A DNA stretch of 64,000 nt from Candidatus Fermentibacteraceae bacterium (GCA_016744855.1 JADGDO010000016.1:1-64000); one strand, 5' to 3'; positions 30,721-41,284 are shown, counted from the first letter of the stretch. The notes: generated by a model not told the origin, from the letters alone. Translations and numbers: made by a program.

Positions 30721-33129
30721 ATGAAAGCAATTTCAATGTTAATTGTTCTTGCAGCAGTTGCTGGAGCAGAGTGGATTGATTTCGGAATGGATGGTCTTCC
30801 TGCAGCGGAGATTACAGTTCTTGAATCCACACCTTCAGAAATGCTTATTGAACTGAATGTCCCAGGAATCGAGATTGACCAAATAACAGAAGAGGGTAAA
30901 ATCTACCACGAGCTTTCCATCCCGGGTTCGATACCGAATACAACCGGAGAAGGCCACCCCTCAATTCCATCAGTTTCCTTTCTCGCTGCTATACCAGAGG
31001 CGGGTGTTTCAAGAATAACAGTCGAGAACTCCACATGGATTGATCTCGGTCTCTACACACCTTCACCAATGCAGCCAATTCCAGTAGATAACTCATACGA
31101 AAGTATACCTTTCACCGTTGTTCCATCTACGTATACAGGTACACTTCCAGCGGAACAGGCTTCCTGGATAGAAGACGGTGTACTCCGCGGTGTAAATATC
31201 GGAAGGTTTAACATCTCTCCTGTGAAATGGGATGCTGAAAGTGGTATGCTCTCCAGCGCAGCGAGAATGACAATCAGAGTTGAATTTACCGGTTCTGTTT
31301 CACTCGAGCAGCGCCTCAACAGCAGGTTCTGGCACTCAACTTTCACTCAGATGCTTGTAAACTCTGAAGTGCTTGGTGCTCCAGTTGTATCTGTTACCAG
31401 CAACAGAGCAGAGCCGGTTATTGCACGTACAAGAACCGAGGCTGATGACATTACAGCCGCAGATTTTTTGATACTTGCAGGTGACGACTTTGTAGACACA
31501 ATGATGGATGATTTCATTTCCAGCAAAACCGAGCAGGGCTTCCTGACTGCTGTTGTTGCTGCAGGCTCATGGGACCAGGTAACCATCAAAAGCTATGTGC
31601 AGGACGCGTACGATAACTGGTCGATACCTCCAAGTTTTGTACTCTTTGTTGGTGACTCAGGTGACCTTGCTCCCTGCACCATGAACTCGATGAGCGGAGA
31701 TAACAGATACTGCTGCGTAGACGGAACCGATTACATTGCAGATATTTTCTACGGCCGTTTCGTAACAGGATCAGATAACTACCCTGCTGTAGAAGAAAAA
31801 ATCCTCAAATGGGAATTTGATCCTCTTATGGACAGTAGTTTCTGGAACAACGGCCTGTGTGCCGGAATGCTTGAAGTAACGGGCACAGTATCCAACAGAT
31901 GGTTTCTATATACCTGTGAAGCTGTACGTAACACATATCAGGATATCTATGGAAAAACTTTCGCCAGAGAGTACGTAACAAATGCCACTGCAAACCCCCC
32001 TTATTACTATAGGAATAGCCTTCCCAGCGCGGGAGAGATGGTACCCTCAGACATAACCTGGGATGGTGATGCCGCAGGTATACTTGAAAGCCTTAACGAC
32101 GGAGTTTTCCTGGTTCAGCACAGAGACCACGGTGAGATAACCGGTTGGGCTGATCCATCATTCCATACATCTGATCTTGCTAACCTATCTAATGGTGAGA
32201 AAACTCCCATGATAATGAGTATCAACTGCCTAACCGGAAAGTTTGTCAGTAACTGCTTTGCTGAGAATTTCTTTGCAAGACCTGATGGAGCAGTGGCAGT
32301 CGTAGCTGCAGTTGAGGTTAGCTATAGCTACTTCAACGATTATTTCTGCTACGGTCTTTATAAAAGCTTCAATGATGAATGCTCAAGTCCTCCTTTCACC
32401 TATACTGAACCGGGTGGAAACTACATGGGTGGGCAGGCTTTGATATGTGGAAAACTTGAAATGCAAGCTGCAGCCCCTTTCAATCCGTATGGAAGCTGGG
32501 AGAGCTATGCTGAAGACGAATGGGATCTTTTCCAGTGGTTCGGTGACCCCACAATGGATATGAGAACTGAAGTTCCTCATTCCCTTACTGTGAATGCGCC
32601 ATTTGACCTTCCTTCAGGATCAACCTCAGCTGTCTTTGGTGTAACCGATTCAGAAGGAGCGGTAGAAGGTGCAATGGTTTGCATGATGCACGAAAGCGAC
32701 CTATGGGTATCAGGTGTGACCAATGCATCTGGAACTGTTACGCTTACCTTTGATGCAGTCGGAGCTATCGATGACATTACTTATATGGTAACATCGCACA
32801 ATTCCTTACCTTACGAAGGTGTTTTGAATGGTGTAGGAGTTGAAGGTACAGTCTCTGGTGTTGTGACCGGTTTGATTGGAACCCCCTACCCCAATCCAGC
32901 AACCTCTACACTTTCTTTCCCTGTAACTCTGAACGCGGCAGGAACAGTAAGCATAACTGTATTTGATATAAGCGGTAGAAAAGTAGATACCATATCTGTA
33001 GGAGAACTGGGAGCCGGTTCCCACACTCTGGTCTGGGATGTTAATGAAGTCCCTCAGGGTGTTTACATGGCTAGAATAGCAGATGTTAACGGTTCTATAA
33101 CGAATCACAGAATCGTAATAGCCAAATAG
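30721..33129 (+). CDS. gingipain-like C25 cysteine peptidase with sorting tail
   Basis: An 802-residue secreted peptidase. Signal peptide MKAISMLIVLAAVAGA, then a propeptide-like region ending with FWHSTFTQMLVNSEVLG. The C25 domain (about 245-600) contains ADFLILAGDDFVD, SFVLFVGD, DIFYGRFV, the catalytic His470 in HRDHG and Cys503 in SINCLTGKF. The 33-residue His-Cys spacing is the same as I recall for gingipain R. An Ig-like domain follows, then the C-terminal sorting domain (GTPYPNPATSTLSFP..., ITVFDISGRKVDTI..., GVYMARIAD..., HRIVIAK). AAAGGAG precedes the ATG. It should be an extracellular protease. A close paralogue lies immediately downstream. Confidence 0.93.
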   Translation: MKAISMLIVLAAVAGAEWIDFGMDGLPAAEITVLESTPSEMLIELNVPGIEIDQITEEGKIYHELSIPGSIPNTTGEGHPSIPSVSFLAAIPEAGVSRITVENSTWIDLGLYTPSPMQPIPVDNSYESIPFTVVPSTYTGTLPAEQASWIEDGVLRGVNIGRFNISPVKWDAESGMLSSAARMTIRVEFTGSVSLEQRLNSRFWHSTFTQMLVNSEVLGAPVVSVTSNRAEPVIARTRTEADDITAADFLILAGDDFVDTMMDDFISSKTEQGFLTAVVAAGSWDQVTIKSYVQDAYDNWSIPPSFVLFVGDSGDLAPCTMNSMSGDNRYCCVDGTDYIADIFYGRFVTGSDNYPAVEEKILKWEFDPLMDSSFWNNGLCAGMLEVTGTVSNRWFLYTCEAVRNTYQDIYGKTFAREYVTNATANPPYYYRNSLPSAGEMVPSDITWDGDAAGILESLNDGVFLVQHRDHGEITGWADPSFHTSDLANLSNGEKTPMIMSINCLTGKFVSNCFAENFFARPDGAVAVVAAVEVSYSYFNDYFCYGLYKSFNDECSSPPFTYTEPGGNYMGGQALICGKLEMQAAAPFNPYGSWESYAEDEWDLFQWFGDPTMDMRTEVPHSLTVNAPFDLPSGSTSAVFGVTDSEGAVEGAMVCMMHESDLWVSGVTNASGTVTLTFDAVGAIDDITYMVTSHNSLPYEGVLNGVGVEGTVSGVVTGLIGTPYPNPATSTLSFPVTLNAAGTVSITVFDISGRKVDTISVGELGAGSHTLVWDVNEVPQGVYMARIADVNGSITNHRIVIAK

Positions 33130-33142
33130 CTACATTCAGCGT

Positions 33143-33169
33143 GGCGGAGATGGTAATACTATCTCCGCC
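33143..33169 (+). terminator. hairpin between the C25 genes
   Basis: GGCGGAGAT (33143-33151) pairs perfectly with ATCTCCGCC (33161-33169). The following T run is weak (TTGT), so termination may be partial. Confidence 0.55.
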
Positions 33170-33224
33170 TTGTAGCATCTTCTCTCATATTCTCCCCTAA
33201 TCTAAATCGCTTCTTTCTTTTGTC

Positions 33225-33253
33225 TTGCAGAAGAATCAATCTGCTAATATTTT
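33225..33253 (+). promoter_or_regulatory. promoter of the second C25 peptidase gene
   Basis: TTGCAG (33225-33230), 17 bp, TATTTT (33248-33253), about 38 bp before the ATG. Confidence 0.5.
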
Positions 33254-33291
33254 AGACAGGTATTTTTTCAACCGCGGAAAAAGGAGAAAAC

Positions 33292-35715
33292 ATGAGAATT
33301 ACAGTCCTGTTGATGGTATGTCTTGCAGCAATGGCGGCAGCCGAATGGATTGATTTCGGCACCACAGATCGAGGTAATGCTTCACTTGAGGTAGTCGAGT
33401 ACTCGACAACTGGCTTCACAGTAGAGATTACACTTCCGGGTTTTTCAAATCTTATGGAAACACAGAATGGGATGGCATTTAACTCGCTCAGTGTTCCTTC
33501 TATGACACCATACGCTGAATTTGAAGGTGCACCAATGTTGCCCAAGGCTTCATTTATGGCTGCAATACCTGACAATCCATCAGTTTCCGTTATCGTAGAA
33601 ACTCTTAGCGAAGAAATTACTTTTCATGGGATAAACCCTTCACCAATGCAACCAATCCCTGCAGATGACAGCTACGAACCAGTTCCTTTCACCTATTCCG
33701 CTGAGGCATACAGTGAAGGAACATATCCTTCCGTTAATGCTGTTTTTGAACCAACAGGCACAATTCGCGGAGTGAACATTGGCAGATTTAACATTCTTCC
33801 GTTCCAGTGGAATGCGCAAACTGCTACGCTTACAGTAACTCCCCGGGTTCGAGTAACAGTAGATTTCGGAGCAAGTCTTTCATTCGATCAGAGACTCAAC
33901 AGTAGATTTTTCTCGAATACGTTCAGCACACTTGTTAACTCTGATCTCATAGGTACTCCAGTAAACCGTGTATCATCGGGATCTGTTGAAGCTGTAAAAG
34001 CTTACAACAGAAGGGATGCTGATGATATAACGGCAGCTGATCTTCTTATTATCGCTGGAGATGACTTTGTTGATACAATGATGGACACTTTCCTGGAAGC
34101 AAAGATGGAGCAGGGCTATCTTACTGCCATCGTTGCTGCAGGATCCTGGTCTCAAGCAGACATCAAAGATTACATCCAGAATGCATATGATAACTGGGCA
34201 ATACCACCAAGTTTCGTTCTGTTCGTTGGAGATCAGCCTGAACTAACCAGTTACAGCGCTTCAACAGGAATGTACAGCGACAACAGATATGTATGCATGG
34301 ACGGCTCAAGCGACTACCAGGCAGACATTTTCACTGGACGCTTTGTAACTCCAACCAATAACTACCCAATAGTTGAACAGAAAATTCTGAAGTGGCAGTT
34401 CGAACCACTGATGGATTCAGATTTCTGGAATAACGTGCTCTGCGCTGGGTATCTTCAGGCAACCAGCTCTTCAAGCACGACAGCTGAGCGCTGGTTCTGT
34501 TTCACCTGTGAGACAGTTCGTGACACATATCAGGACATCTACGGGAAAACGGTACAAAGAGAGTACACAAAAAATACCTCAGCCTCTCCTCCATACTACT
34601 ACAGGAGCAATCTCCCCAGTGCCGGTCAGGAAATACCTTCTGACATTACCTGGGACGGAGATGCCGCAGGAATACAGGCCAGTATAAATGACGGTGTTTT
34701 CCTTGTTCAGCATCGTGACCATGGAAGTGTTGGTGGATGGGGTGACCCGCATTTCTATATTGCTGATCTTGCTGGTCTTGCTAACGGTGAAAAAACACCA
34801 ATGGTAATGAGTGTAAACTGCCTGACAGGTAAGTTTGACGAAGACTGTTTTGCAGAAAACCTTTTCCGAATGGATGGAGGTGCTGTCGGAGTACTCGCCG
34901 CAACAGAGGTAAGCTACAGTTATTGGAATGACTATCTCTGCTACGGACTCTACGCTTCATTCAATGATGAGTACACAAGCCCTCCGGCACTCTACACCAA
35001 CCCCACTGGAAACTACCTGACCGGTCAAGCGTTGATGTGTGCGAAAATTGAAATGGAAACTTCCGCACCAATGTGTCCTTACCCTACAAACAGAGCTGAA
35101 ACAGAATGGGATCTATTCCACTGGTTCGGCGATCCTACTATGGATATGAGAACTGAGATACCGCATTCAATTACTGTAGATGCACCATACAATCTTCCAT
35201 CCGGATCAACATCAGCTTTTTTCGGAGTTACTGATGCAGATGGTCCCGTAGAAGGCGCAATGGTTTGCATGCAACACGAAAGCGGTCTTTGGGTTTCGGG
35301 TATAAGTAATGCATCTGGAAGTGTTACACTTTCCTTCGATGCTATCGGAGCAATTGATGACATTACTTATATGGTAACTGCCCACAATGCACTACCTGAT
35401 AAGGGTGTTATTAACGGTGTTGCTGTTGAGGGTACAACCACAGGTGTAGTTACAGCTTTTGTTGGAACACCTTATCCCAACCCCGCAACCTCTTCAATAT
35501 CCTTCCCTGTCACTACAGATGCAGCTGGTACTCTTAACATCACTGTTTTCGATCTCTCAGGAAGAGCAGTCAAGACTGTTTCTGATGGCGAGATTGGGGC
35601 AGGTTCCCACACAATTGTCTGGGATGTTACAGAGATTCCAAAGGGAGTTTACATGGCCAGAACAACAGACCACAACGGCTCTGTAACCACCAGAAGAATC
35701 GTTATTACCAGATAG
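33292..35715 (+). CDS. gingipain-like C25 cysteine peptidase with sorting tail (paralogue)
   Basis: An 807-residue paralogue of the preceding gene with the same order of domains and long identical stretches (SFVLFVGD, DTYQDIYGKT, SDITWDGDAAGI, AIDDITYMVT). The catalytic His477 is in HRDHG and Cys510 in SVNCLTGKF, again 33 residues apart. Differences concentrate in the propeptide and in substrate-facing loops, for example TSYSASTGMYSDNRYVCMDGSS. The sorting tail is conserved (GTPYPNPATSSISFP..., RRIVITR). GGAG precedes the ATG. Tandem duplication followed by divergence probably gave two proteases of different specificity. Confidence 0.93.
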   Translation: MRITVLLMVCLAAMAAAEWIDFGTTDRGNASLEVVEYSTTGFTVEITLPGFSNLMETQNGMAFNSLSVPSMTPYAEFEGAPMLPKASFMAAIPDNPSVSVIVETLSEEITFHGINPSPMQPIPADDSYEPVPFTYSAEAYSEGTYPSVNAVFEPTGTIRGVNIGRFNILPFQWNAQTATLTVTPRVRVTVDFGASLSFDQRLNSRFFSNTFSTLVNSDLIGTPVNRVSSGSVEAVKAYNRRDADDITAADLLIIAGDDFVDTMMDTFLEAKMEQGYLTAIVAAGSWSQADIKDYIQNAYDNWAIPPSFVLFVGDQPELTSYSASTGMYSDNRYVCMDGSSDYQADIFTGRFVTPTNNYPIVEQKILKWQFEPLMDSDFWNNVLCAGYLQATSSSSTTAERWFCFTCETVRDTYQDIYGKTVQREYTKNTSASPPYYYRSNLPSAGQEIPSDITWDGDAAGIQASINDGVFLVQHRDHGSVGGWGDPHFYIADLAGLANGEKTPMVMSVNCLTGKFDEDCFAENLFRMDGGAVGVLAATEVSYSYWNDYLCYGLYASFNDEYTSPPALYTNPTGNYLTGQALMCAKIEMETSAPMCPYPTNRAETEWDLFHWFGDPTMDMRTEIPHSITVDAPYNLPSGSTSAFFGVTDADGPVEGAMVCMQHESGLWVSGISNASGSVTLSFDAIGAIDDITYMVTAHNALPDKGVINGVAVEGTTTGVVTAFVGTPYPNPATSSISFPVTTDAAGTLNITVFDLSGRAVKTVSDGEIGAGSHTIVWDVTEIPKGVYMARTTDHNGSVTTRRIVITR

Positions 35716-35735
35716 TACTGAAAGTTGATAAGACG

Positions 35736-35771
35736 ACAGGGGCAGCATAATCAATGTTGCCCCTGTTTTTT
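35736..35771. terminator. strong rho-independent terminator
   Basis: ACAGGGGCA pairs with TGCCCCTGT, with the inner CAT/ATG extending the stem, followed on the plus strand by TTTTTT (35766-35771). It ends the C25 transcript and lies at the 3' end of the convergent tamB gene, whose stop codon it touches. Confidence 0.85.
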
Positions 35772-38700
35772 AATATCTGTAAGTGTAGTGCAATTCGAGA
35801 GAGGGTTCTTGATTCCCGGTGAATGTGCTTTTCGTGCTACCTTCGAAGAAGAAATCTCTGTTGAAGTAATACTGAGCTCTCAATGTGCCAGCTTCAGAAG
35901 AGAATACATCGCTGGAAAAACTAACAAACAGATCAGGTAGTACATATTTGCCTGCATTAACCACAAGAGAGGTTGAATCAGAGGAGAAATCCGGAGTTAG
36001 CTGAAGAGCATCCAGTCCTACATCATCGCGGATGCTTCTAGCAAGCCACTGTCCAAGATAATTACCGGCCACACTACCAAGTGCATTACTGTCAAACTGC
36101 TGCAACTCACCGTAGGTCATCCCCGCTGTCAAAAGAGTCGCAATATCTCGGTCGTCAATATTACCCGAGGGACCTGTTCCTGCAAGGATGAAATCTGGCT
36201 CATCAGGATTCCCGGTTACTGTAACTGTCACAGTATATTCTTCCCCGGTAACAGAGCTTCTTATTTGGGCAACAGCCTGGATATTAAGTTCTACTCCAAG
36301 AGGGGCTGTCTGCAAAATGCGAACATCACCCTGTGTTATCTGAAAATCTCTGCCAAGAAGGTATACAGCACCGCGTACTGCCTTTACTTCCCCGCCGACA
36401 AGAACTTGACCTCTCAGTGTTGATAAATCCATTGCTACTGACAATTCGACATTTGCAAAACTGTTTCTGAACCAGATTCCCCTCTCTCCGGTTATCCTAA
36501 TGTTCAGGTCAAGAGGAAGTTCTGCTTCAGGGGCTGCTGCACCTCCACTCGAACCCTCCAGTGTGCCTCCTCCACCCATCGAAATTGTGGCCTCGTCTAT
36601 AGTGAGTTTACCTCTAATTCTTGGTTTTTCACTTAAGTCCTCACTATCTGCAAAAAGATTTCCTGAAATCTGAAGCCATCCAACCCCTGCAACAAGAGTC
36701 TCCCATCTGTCGAAATCGGCATCGAAACTGTAACTGTTCAAAGAGAGCGGAATAGTACCCTCTTCAAAAGAAAGGTTTTCTTCGATTCCAAGAAGAACTG
36801 TAGTTTGCAGGCTGGTATTCTGTCCTTCACCGGAAGTTAGTGTAAATCTTCCGTTGTATGAATCATCGGCCTGCTGGTCAGGATATGTGAGGTAAGCGGA
36901 AACGCCGGGGAACTCAATACCAGGATTGGTCAAGTATAGTTTCTGAAAATGAGAAGCAAGACCGATAGAAAGCTCGGCTGAATCTCTCTGATACTCTACT
37001 CTTGCGCTCACGCTGGCACCGCTTGTTTTAAAGGGCATTGGCAGTAGATAGAATAACTCATCACCAACGCCGGTCAGTTCTGCTTCAAGCCAGCAGACAT
37101 CAGGAAGGCCAACTTCAAGCTGGTGTTCTGAATCCCAAATCCGATCCATACCGATTCTGAAACCTGATCTCACCCCTTCGGTCCAGGTCCAGATTCCATC
37201 AATTATCAGTGAATCTTGTATCGAGTGAATATCTATGGTCAAGCTGTCGGATTGATCCCAATCGTCATATGTAGGGTGTTGAATATCTGCAGAGAAAACG
37301 GTCTGAAGATCTCCCATTGCACCTGAAGAAGAAAACTTGGCCCCGAGTATACCGGAGATTGGCACATCCAGACCGAGCATAGTGGTGAATGAGGCAATAT
37401 CAACACCGGACAGAATTGCAGAAACAGCAATAGAATCAGCATTCATCCATCCATCTGCGGTTATATCTCCGGAGGGCAAATCAAGCCAGAGTGTATCCAG
37501 AGCAAACCCGGAACTGTCAGAAACGAATTCCATATCACCTTGAGATATCAGTCGGAGTTTGCCTGCCCTGGTTAAAGCAATTCCATCCATGTCAAAAGCA
37601 AGGCTGTCGACACCATATTGAAAATTACCTGAGAGATCCAGGGAAAGATCACCCGGCGCACCCAGTGTAAGGCTGTCAAGATCGATTGAGCCGGGCTCTG
37701 CACTAAAAACAGCACTCAGGGAATAAGCAGCCCCTGCAATGAGAATTGAGTCAACATTCAGTCCGCCTCTTCCCTCTATTCCAGCACGGTCAACGCTTAG
37801 GTCTCCAGTAAAGTTCAACTTTCCGGCGATCAAATCATTGTATGAAAGGGATTCGAAATCGATAGTTCCAGAGGCATCAAAATCTTCAGGCTCTCCTGAA
37901 ACATTCAGGTCTGCACTGAATTCAGTAAAAGATAAATTTAGTGAATCAGAGATACCGGCCGAATCAATCGAGATTATCCCGTTCATCTGCATTCCAGAAC
38001 TACCGCTTGAGAATGAACCTGAGAAAGCTGCATTTCTGACACCTATACCGGCATTTGCGAAAGAACCCAGTCCAATATCTCCATTCAAGGAGAAAGCTGA
38101 CATATTTCCCTCACCATTTGCACGAACGGTTAAACCTCTTGCTCCGGAAACAAGCGGATCGGTAAATGCGGAAAGTATTCCACAATTATCAATTGATGCA
38201 TCAACAACTGCGTTCCATGCTACAGGGGTAAAATCATAGCCAAGAGAGGTTGCAAATTCTGAAGAGACACTGCCACCGTCAAAAGCAGTCTGGAGGTTGC
38301 CGGACAATTCTCTCTGATTGACAGTACAATCAAGTATCAGACTGGCTACCGAATAGCCATTCACTCTACTTTGATTCAAATTACATGAAACTCTTCCACT
38401 GTTAAAAAAGATTCCTGTTCCGGTCCCTGAAGCTGAAAGGGTACCTGTAATATCACTACCCGGGAATTCCTCAAGGAGAACTGACGGGTCGGTATTGTAA
38501 AACGAAGAGGAAAATGATCCCTGCCACACCAGACTCTCGTAGTTAAAACTACCGGAAGCCCCTGCAGAAAGTCCTGGTGCGGAAAGCGAGAGTCCATCAA
38601 GTGTGCACTGTTCTCTGGAAGAAACAATGCTGTCTGCAGCCAGATTAACCTCAATGGAGTTATAGCTGACTTTTCCATCTGAAAGAATGACAGTTACAAG

Positions 38701-39507
38701 AGGGTTCATAATGGACCCGGATCCGTGACCGGCAATCACACCGGTAGCAACCGGAGCTTCGGGGATGAATTCTGTGGAAACATTTCCATTGAAAGAAATA
38801 TTGAATGTACTATCTGAATTGAGATAACATGAAAGGTTTATGGTTCCGGGAGGGCAGTCTATAATGAAGTTCTCGAGAGTAGTTCTGGTTGAATCAAGAA
38901 ACAGAGATCCGGAGGCAGAAACAGTACCAAACAATGGAATGAATGCTGACGCTTCCCGGATTTCAAGTTCAATCTGCTCAATATTCGAGATTTTAGCATT
39001 AAGGCTCATTGAATCAACAAGGATCAGCCCGTTTGCATCTGCAACTCTGCCGTATGGAACTATGATTGTATCTGTTCTTGTGACCATTCCTGCCATAGTT
39101 CCGAGGAAAATAGGTGCAAGAGATGAGTCCGGAGGCTCGCCAGAAGGAAGAGGTGCACGAATATCAAGACTGTCGGCAAAAATGCTCTCCACATTGGTCA
39201 GAACAAGATAGTCGTATACACTGCCTTTAACATCAGCTCCGAAAATAGCGACACGGAGTTCCTTCTCATTGGTAACCACAACAGAGTCGGCTCGTACGTA
39301 AGTAAAAAGATCTGTAGAAGCTCCATAAACATGTACAGGATCACCATTGTCTGATGTTATTTTAAGAACAATTGAATGGATCAGACCACCAAGGGAGCCG
39401 GAAGCAAGCAGCAGATAGAATGCTACCATAACCAGAACAGAGACTGCTAGTCCTGTTAAAAAACAACCGGGAGTTTTCTTCTTGCTAGAAGGCTTGGCCA
39501 ATGGCAA
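35770..39507 (-). CDS. tamB: TamB-like translocation/assembly protein
   Basis: A 1245-residue protein with one N-terminal membrane anchor (about 15-37) and a very long periplasmic beta-taco region of repeating strands (SGNFQYG..., DLSLDLSGN..., ADGWMNADSIAVSA). The C-terminal TamB/DUF490 domain is recognisable in RGQVLVGGEVKAVRGAVYLLGRDFQITQGDVRI, TVTVTGNPDEPDF, DRDIATLLTAGM, and the last strands LRAQYYFNRDFFFEGS...LHYTYRY. It spans the periplasm and works with the Omp85 protein encoded directly upstream in outer-membrane protein assembly or lipid transport. The TTG start has GGAAAGGTG upstream and overlaps the Omp85 gene by 23 bp. Confidence 0.92.
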   Translation of the reverse strand: MPLAKPSSKKKTPGCFLTGLAVSVLVMVAFYLLLASGSLGGLIHSIVLKITSDNGDPVHVYGASTDLFTYVRADSVVVTNEKELRVAIFGADVKGSVYDYLVLTNVESIFADSLDIRAPLPSGEPPDSSLAPIFLGTMAGMVTRTDTIIVPYGRVADANGLILVDSMSLNAKISNIEQIELEIREASAFIPLFGTVSASGSLFLDSTRTTLENFIIDCPPGTINLSCYLNSDSTFNISFNGNVSTEFIPEAPVATGVIAGHGSGSIMNPLVTVILSDGKVSYNSIEVNLAADSIVSSREQCTLDGLSLSAPGLSAGASGSFNYESLVWQGSFSSSFYNTDPSVLLEEFPGSDITGTLSASGTGTGIFFNSGRVSCNLNQSRVNGYSVASLILDCTVNQRELSGNLQTAFDGGSVSSEFATSLGYDFTPVAWNAVVDASIDNCGILSAFTDPLVSGARGLTVRANGEGNMSAFSLNGDIGLGSFANAGIGVRNAAFSGSFSSGSSGMQMNGIISIDSAGISDSLNLSFTEFSADLNVSGEPEDFDASGTIDFESLSYNDLIAGKLNFTGDLSVDRAGIEGRGGLNVDSILIAGAAYSLSAVFSAEPGSIDLDSLTLGAPGDLSLDLSGNFQYGVDSLAFDMDGIALTRAGKLRLISQGDMEFVSDSSGFALDTLWLDLPSGDITADGWMNADSIAVSAILSGVDIASFTTMLGLDVPISGILGAKFSSSGAMGDLQTVFSADIQHPTYDDWDQSDSLTIDIHSIQDSLIIDGIWTWTEGVRSGFRIGMDRIWDSEHQLEVGLPDVCWLEAELTGVGDELFYLLPMPFKTSGASVSARVEYQRDSAELSIGLASHFQKLYLTNPGIEFPGVSAYLTYPDQQADDSYNGRFTLTSGEGQNTSLQTTVLLGIEENLSFEEGTIPLSLNSYSFDADFDRWETLVAGVGWLQISGNLFADSEDLSEKPRIRGKLTIDEATISMGGGGTLEGSSGGAAAPEAELPLDLNIRITGERGIWFRNSFANVELSVAMDLSTLRGQVLVGGEVKAVRGAVYLLGRDFQITQGDVRILQTAPLGVELNIQAVAQIRSSVTGEEYTVTVTVTGNPDEPDFILAGTGPSGNIDDRDIATLLTAGMTYGELQQFDSNALGSVAGNYLGQWLARSIRDDVGLDALQLTPDFSSDSTSLVVNAGKYVLPDLFVSFSSDVFSSEAGTLRAQYYFNRDFFFEGSTKSTFTGNQEPSLELHYTYRY

Positions 39508-41284
39508 AATACACCTTTCCTCTTTTCAATGAATTCTCCCACGTCGGTGCGAATCCGTAATCCACTCTGATTGGTCCTATCAACGTGTTGTACCTTATTC
39601 CGATTCCTGTTCCGAATCCGGTGCTTCCCTTTGAAATCTGTTGTAACTCACTCCAGACACCACCAGCATCACAAAACAAAACTACACCCAAATTGCCTAT
39701 TATTGAAAATCTTGCTTCAACATTTCCAAGTACCATTACATTTCCACCAACGGGGTTCCCATCTTCATCTGCCGGCCCGAGAGTTTGAAACTCATAACCG
39801 CGAACAGTTGTTCCTCCACCCAGATAAAGGCGATCATCAGGAGGTACATTTGTCTCTCCGGAATAGCCCACAGAAACACTACCAGCAGCTCTACCTGCCA
39901 GAACTAATCTCTCTGCGAAAGGAAGGAAAAGTCTGTACTCGCTGTCAACAGTGTAGAAATCAATATTCCCACCGGCAATTCCACCTGACACACTACCGGC
40001 TATTTTGAACCAGGTACCAGTTACCGGGTTAAGCAGGGGTTTTCTGGAGTCCCTCGTAAAACCACTGCTTATTCTAGCAGTATTGGTCCAATCCTGCACC
40101 AGCTCTGTAGAATCCTCCATGGTTGAACGGTATCGAAGTCTTTCTATTCTGTAACCTGCTGTGTATCTCCAGATGTCCATGAATTTTCTTGTGAAGCTGA
40201 GCTCACCACCATAACTGCGTTCCTCCTGGTGATCTCTCTGCATGTAGTAATAATCCGCTTTGAGCTGAGCACTCCATCTGGTAGAGAGAAACCAGGGTTC
40301 CTCATAGACAATCTGGGGTTCAAACTCGTTACCGGAATTATCTCCGGAGAAATATCTTGTATATGTGCCTCCGAGGCGGAGAACCTGATTGTTACCCATG
40401 ATGTTGGGTTGCCTCCAGTAGACAGATCCAAAGAGCGCTTCCGGTGAAATGTAACCACTGGCGACTTCAATTTCGATGTAGTCCTGTTCTTTTACATTTA
40501 CAACAACATCAATTGTATCTCTGCCTTCAGTCAGACCATTGTAGTCAATCTGTATGCTGCTGAAGAGACCGAGAGTATATACTAAAGAGAGACCTTCCCT
40601 CATCTTCTTCATGTTAAGGGGGTCACCTCTGGAAATGTCAAATTCTCTTAGCACAACTTCATCCCGAACACTCTCAAGGCCGGAAACACTAATTCCTCCG
40701 AGATAGCAGACCGATCCGCTCTCTATGGTAAGCAGGATGTCCCTGTGATTATCTGAAGAATCTTCAGCAAATTCACCAAGCTCCAGTTGAACATCTGCGC
40801 GCAGATATCCCAGAGTGGAATAGAGGCTCAAGACTGAGCTTTTGAAGGACAAGGTATCAACCGGAGATATTGGGGAACCATACATTATGGGAGAGGTCTG
40901 ATCCAGCTGTATGGCTGTGAGAGTGCTGTCTCCTAAAAAGGTAAGCTCTCCCCTCAAACTCTGTCTATTGGGGATCACATTGATTTTTACCTCGTATACA
41001 TCAGCTTCCCATCTGGGCCATACGACAGTTGCAGAGCAATCCAGATAACCCTGTGCCCTTAGATTTGAACACACTGCATCTCGAACCTGATTGCTGGAAA
41101 CCATAAATATGGATACACCTTCATGCAGTCCGCTTCCCCGCAGTAAATCTTCATCAGATAGAGGAAGATTGCCGGAGAAGGTAACCGTATCTATAGTAGG
41201 TTCAGACAATGCTTCAACTTTTCCACAAAAAGAAAGCAACATCAATAACAGTGGAACAGTTGTCGATAATATTTTTTTAGTCAT
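39485..41284 (-). CDS. tamA: Omp85-family outer membrane assembly protein (TamA/BamA type)
   Basis: A 599-residue outer-membrane protein: signal peptide (MTKKILSTTVPLLLMLLSFC...), about three POTRA domains (residues 33-265; IDTVTFSGN, LRGELTFLGDS, LGGISVSGLESVRDEVVLREFDISRGD, IDVVVNVKEQ), and a 16-strand-type barrel from residue 270. The barrel contains DRLYLGGGTTVRGYEF, the conserved VRGF/Y loop of Omp85, and ends in GKVYFAIGQAF with a terminal Phe. Pairing with tamB and the low POTRA count favour TamA over BamA, but this is inference. The start lies 42 bp from the divergent thiD-nudix gene. Confidence 0.9.
   Translation of the reverse strand: MTKKILSTTVPLLLMLLSFCGKVEALSEPTIDTVTFSGNLPLSDEDLLRGSGLHEGVSIFMVSSNQVRDAVCSNLRAQGYLDCSATVVWPRWEADVYEVKINVIPNRQSLRGELTFLGDSTLTAIQLDQTSPIMYGSPISPVDTLSFKSSVLSLYSTLGYLRADVQLELGEFAEDSSDNHRDILLTIESGSVCYLGGISVSGLESVRDEVVLREFDISRGDPLNMKKMREGLSLVYTLGLFSSIQIDYNGLTEGRDTIDVVVNVKEQDYIEIEVASGYISPEALFGSVYWRQPNIMGNNQVLRLGGTYTRYFSGDNSGNEFEPQIVYEEPWFLSTRWSAQLKADYYYMQRDHQEERSYGGELSFTRKFMDIWRYTAGYRIERLRYRSTMEDSTELVQDWTNTARISSGFTRDSRKPLLNPVTGTWFKIAGSVSGGIAGGNIDFYTVDSEYRLFLPFAERLVLAGRAAGSVSVGYSGETNVPPDDRLYLGGGTTVRGYEFQTLGPADEDGNPVGGNVMVLGNVEARFSIIGNLGVVLFCDAGGVWSELQQISKGSTGFGTGIGIRYNTLIGPIRVDYGFAPTWENSLKRGKVYFAIGQAF

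Noticed and set aside
35770-39507. AsmA or adhesin assignment for the 1245-residue protein
   Set aside because: The C-terminal domain and the overlapping Omp85 gene fit TamB better; there is no signal peptide or sorting tail typical of an adhesin.
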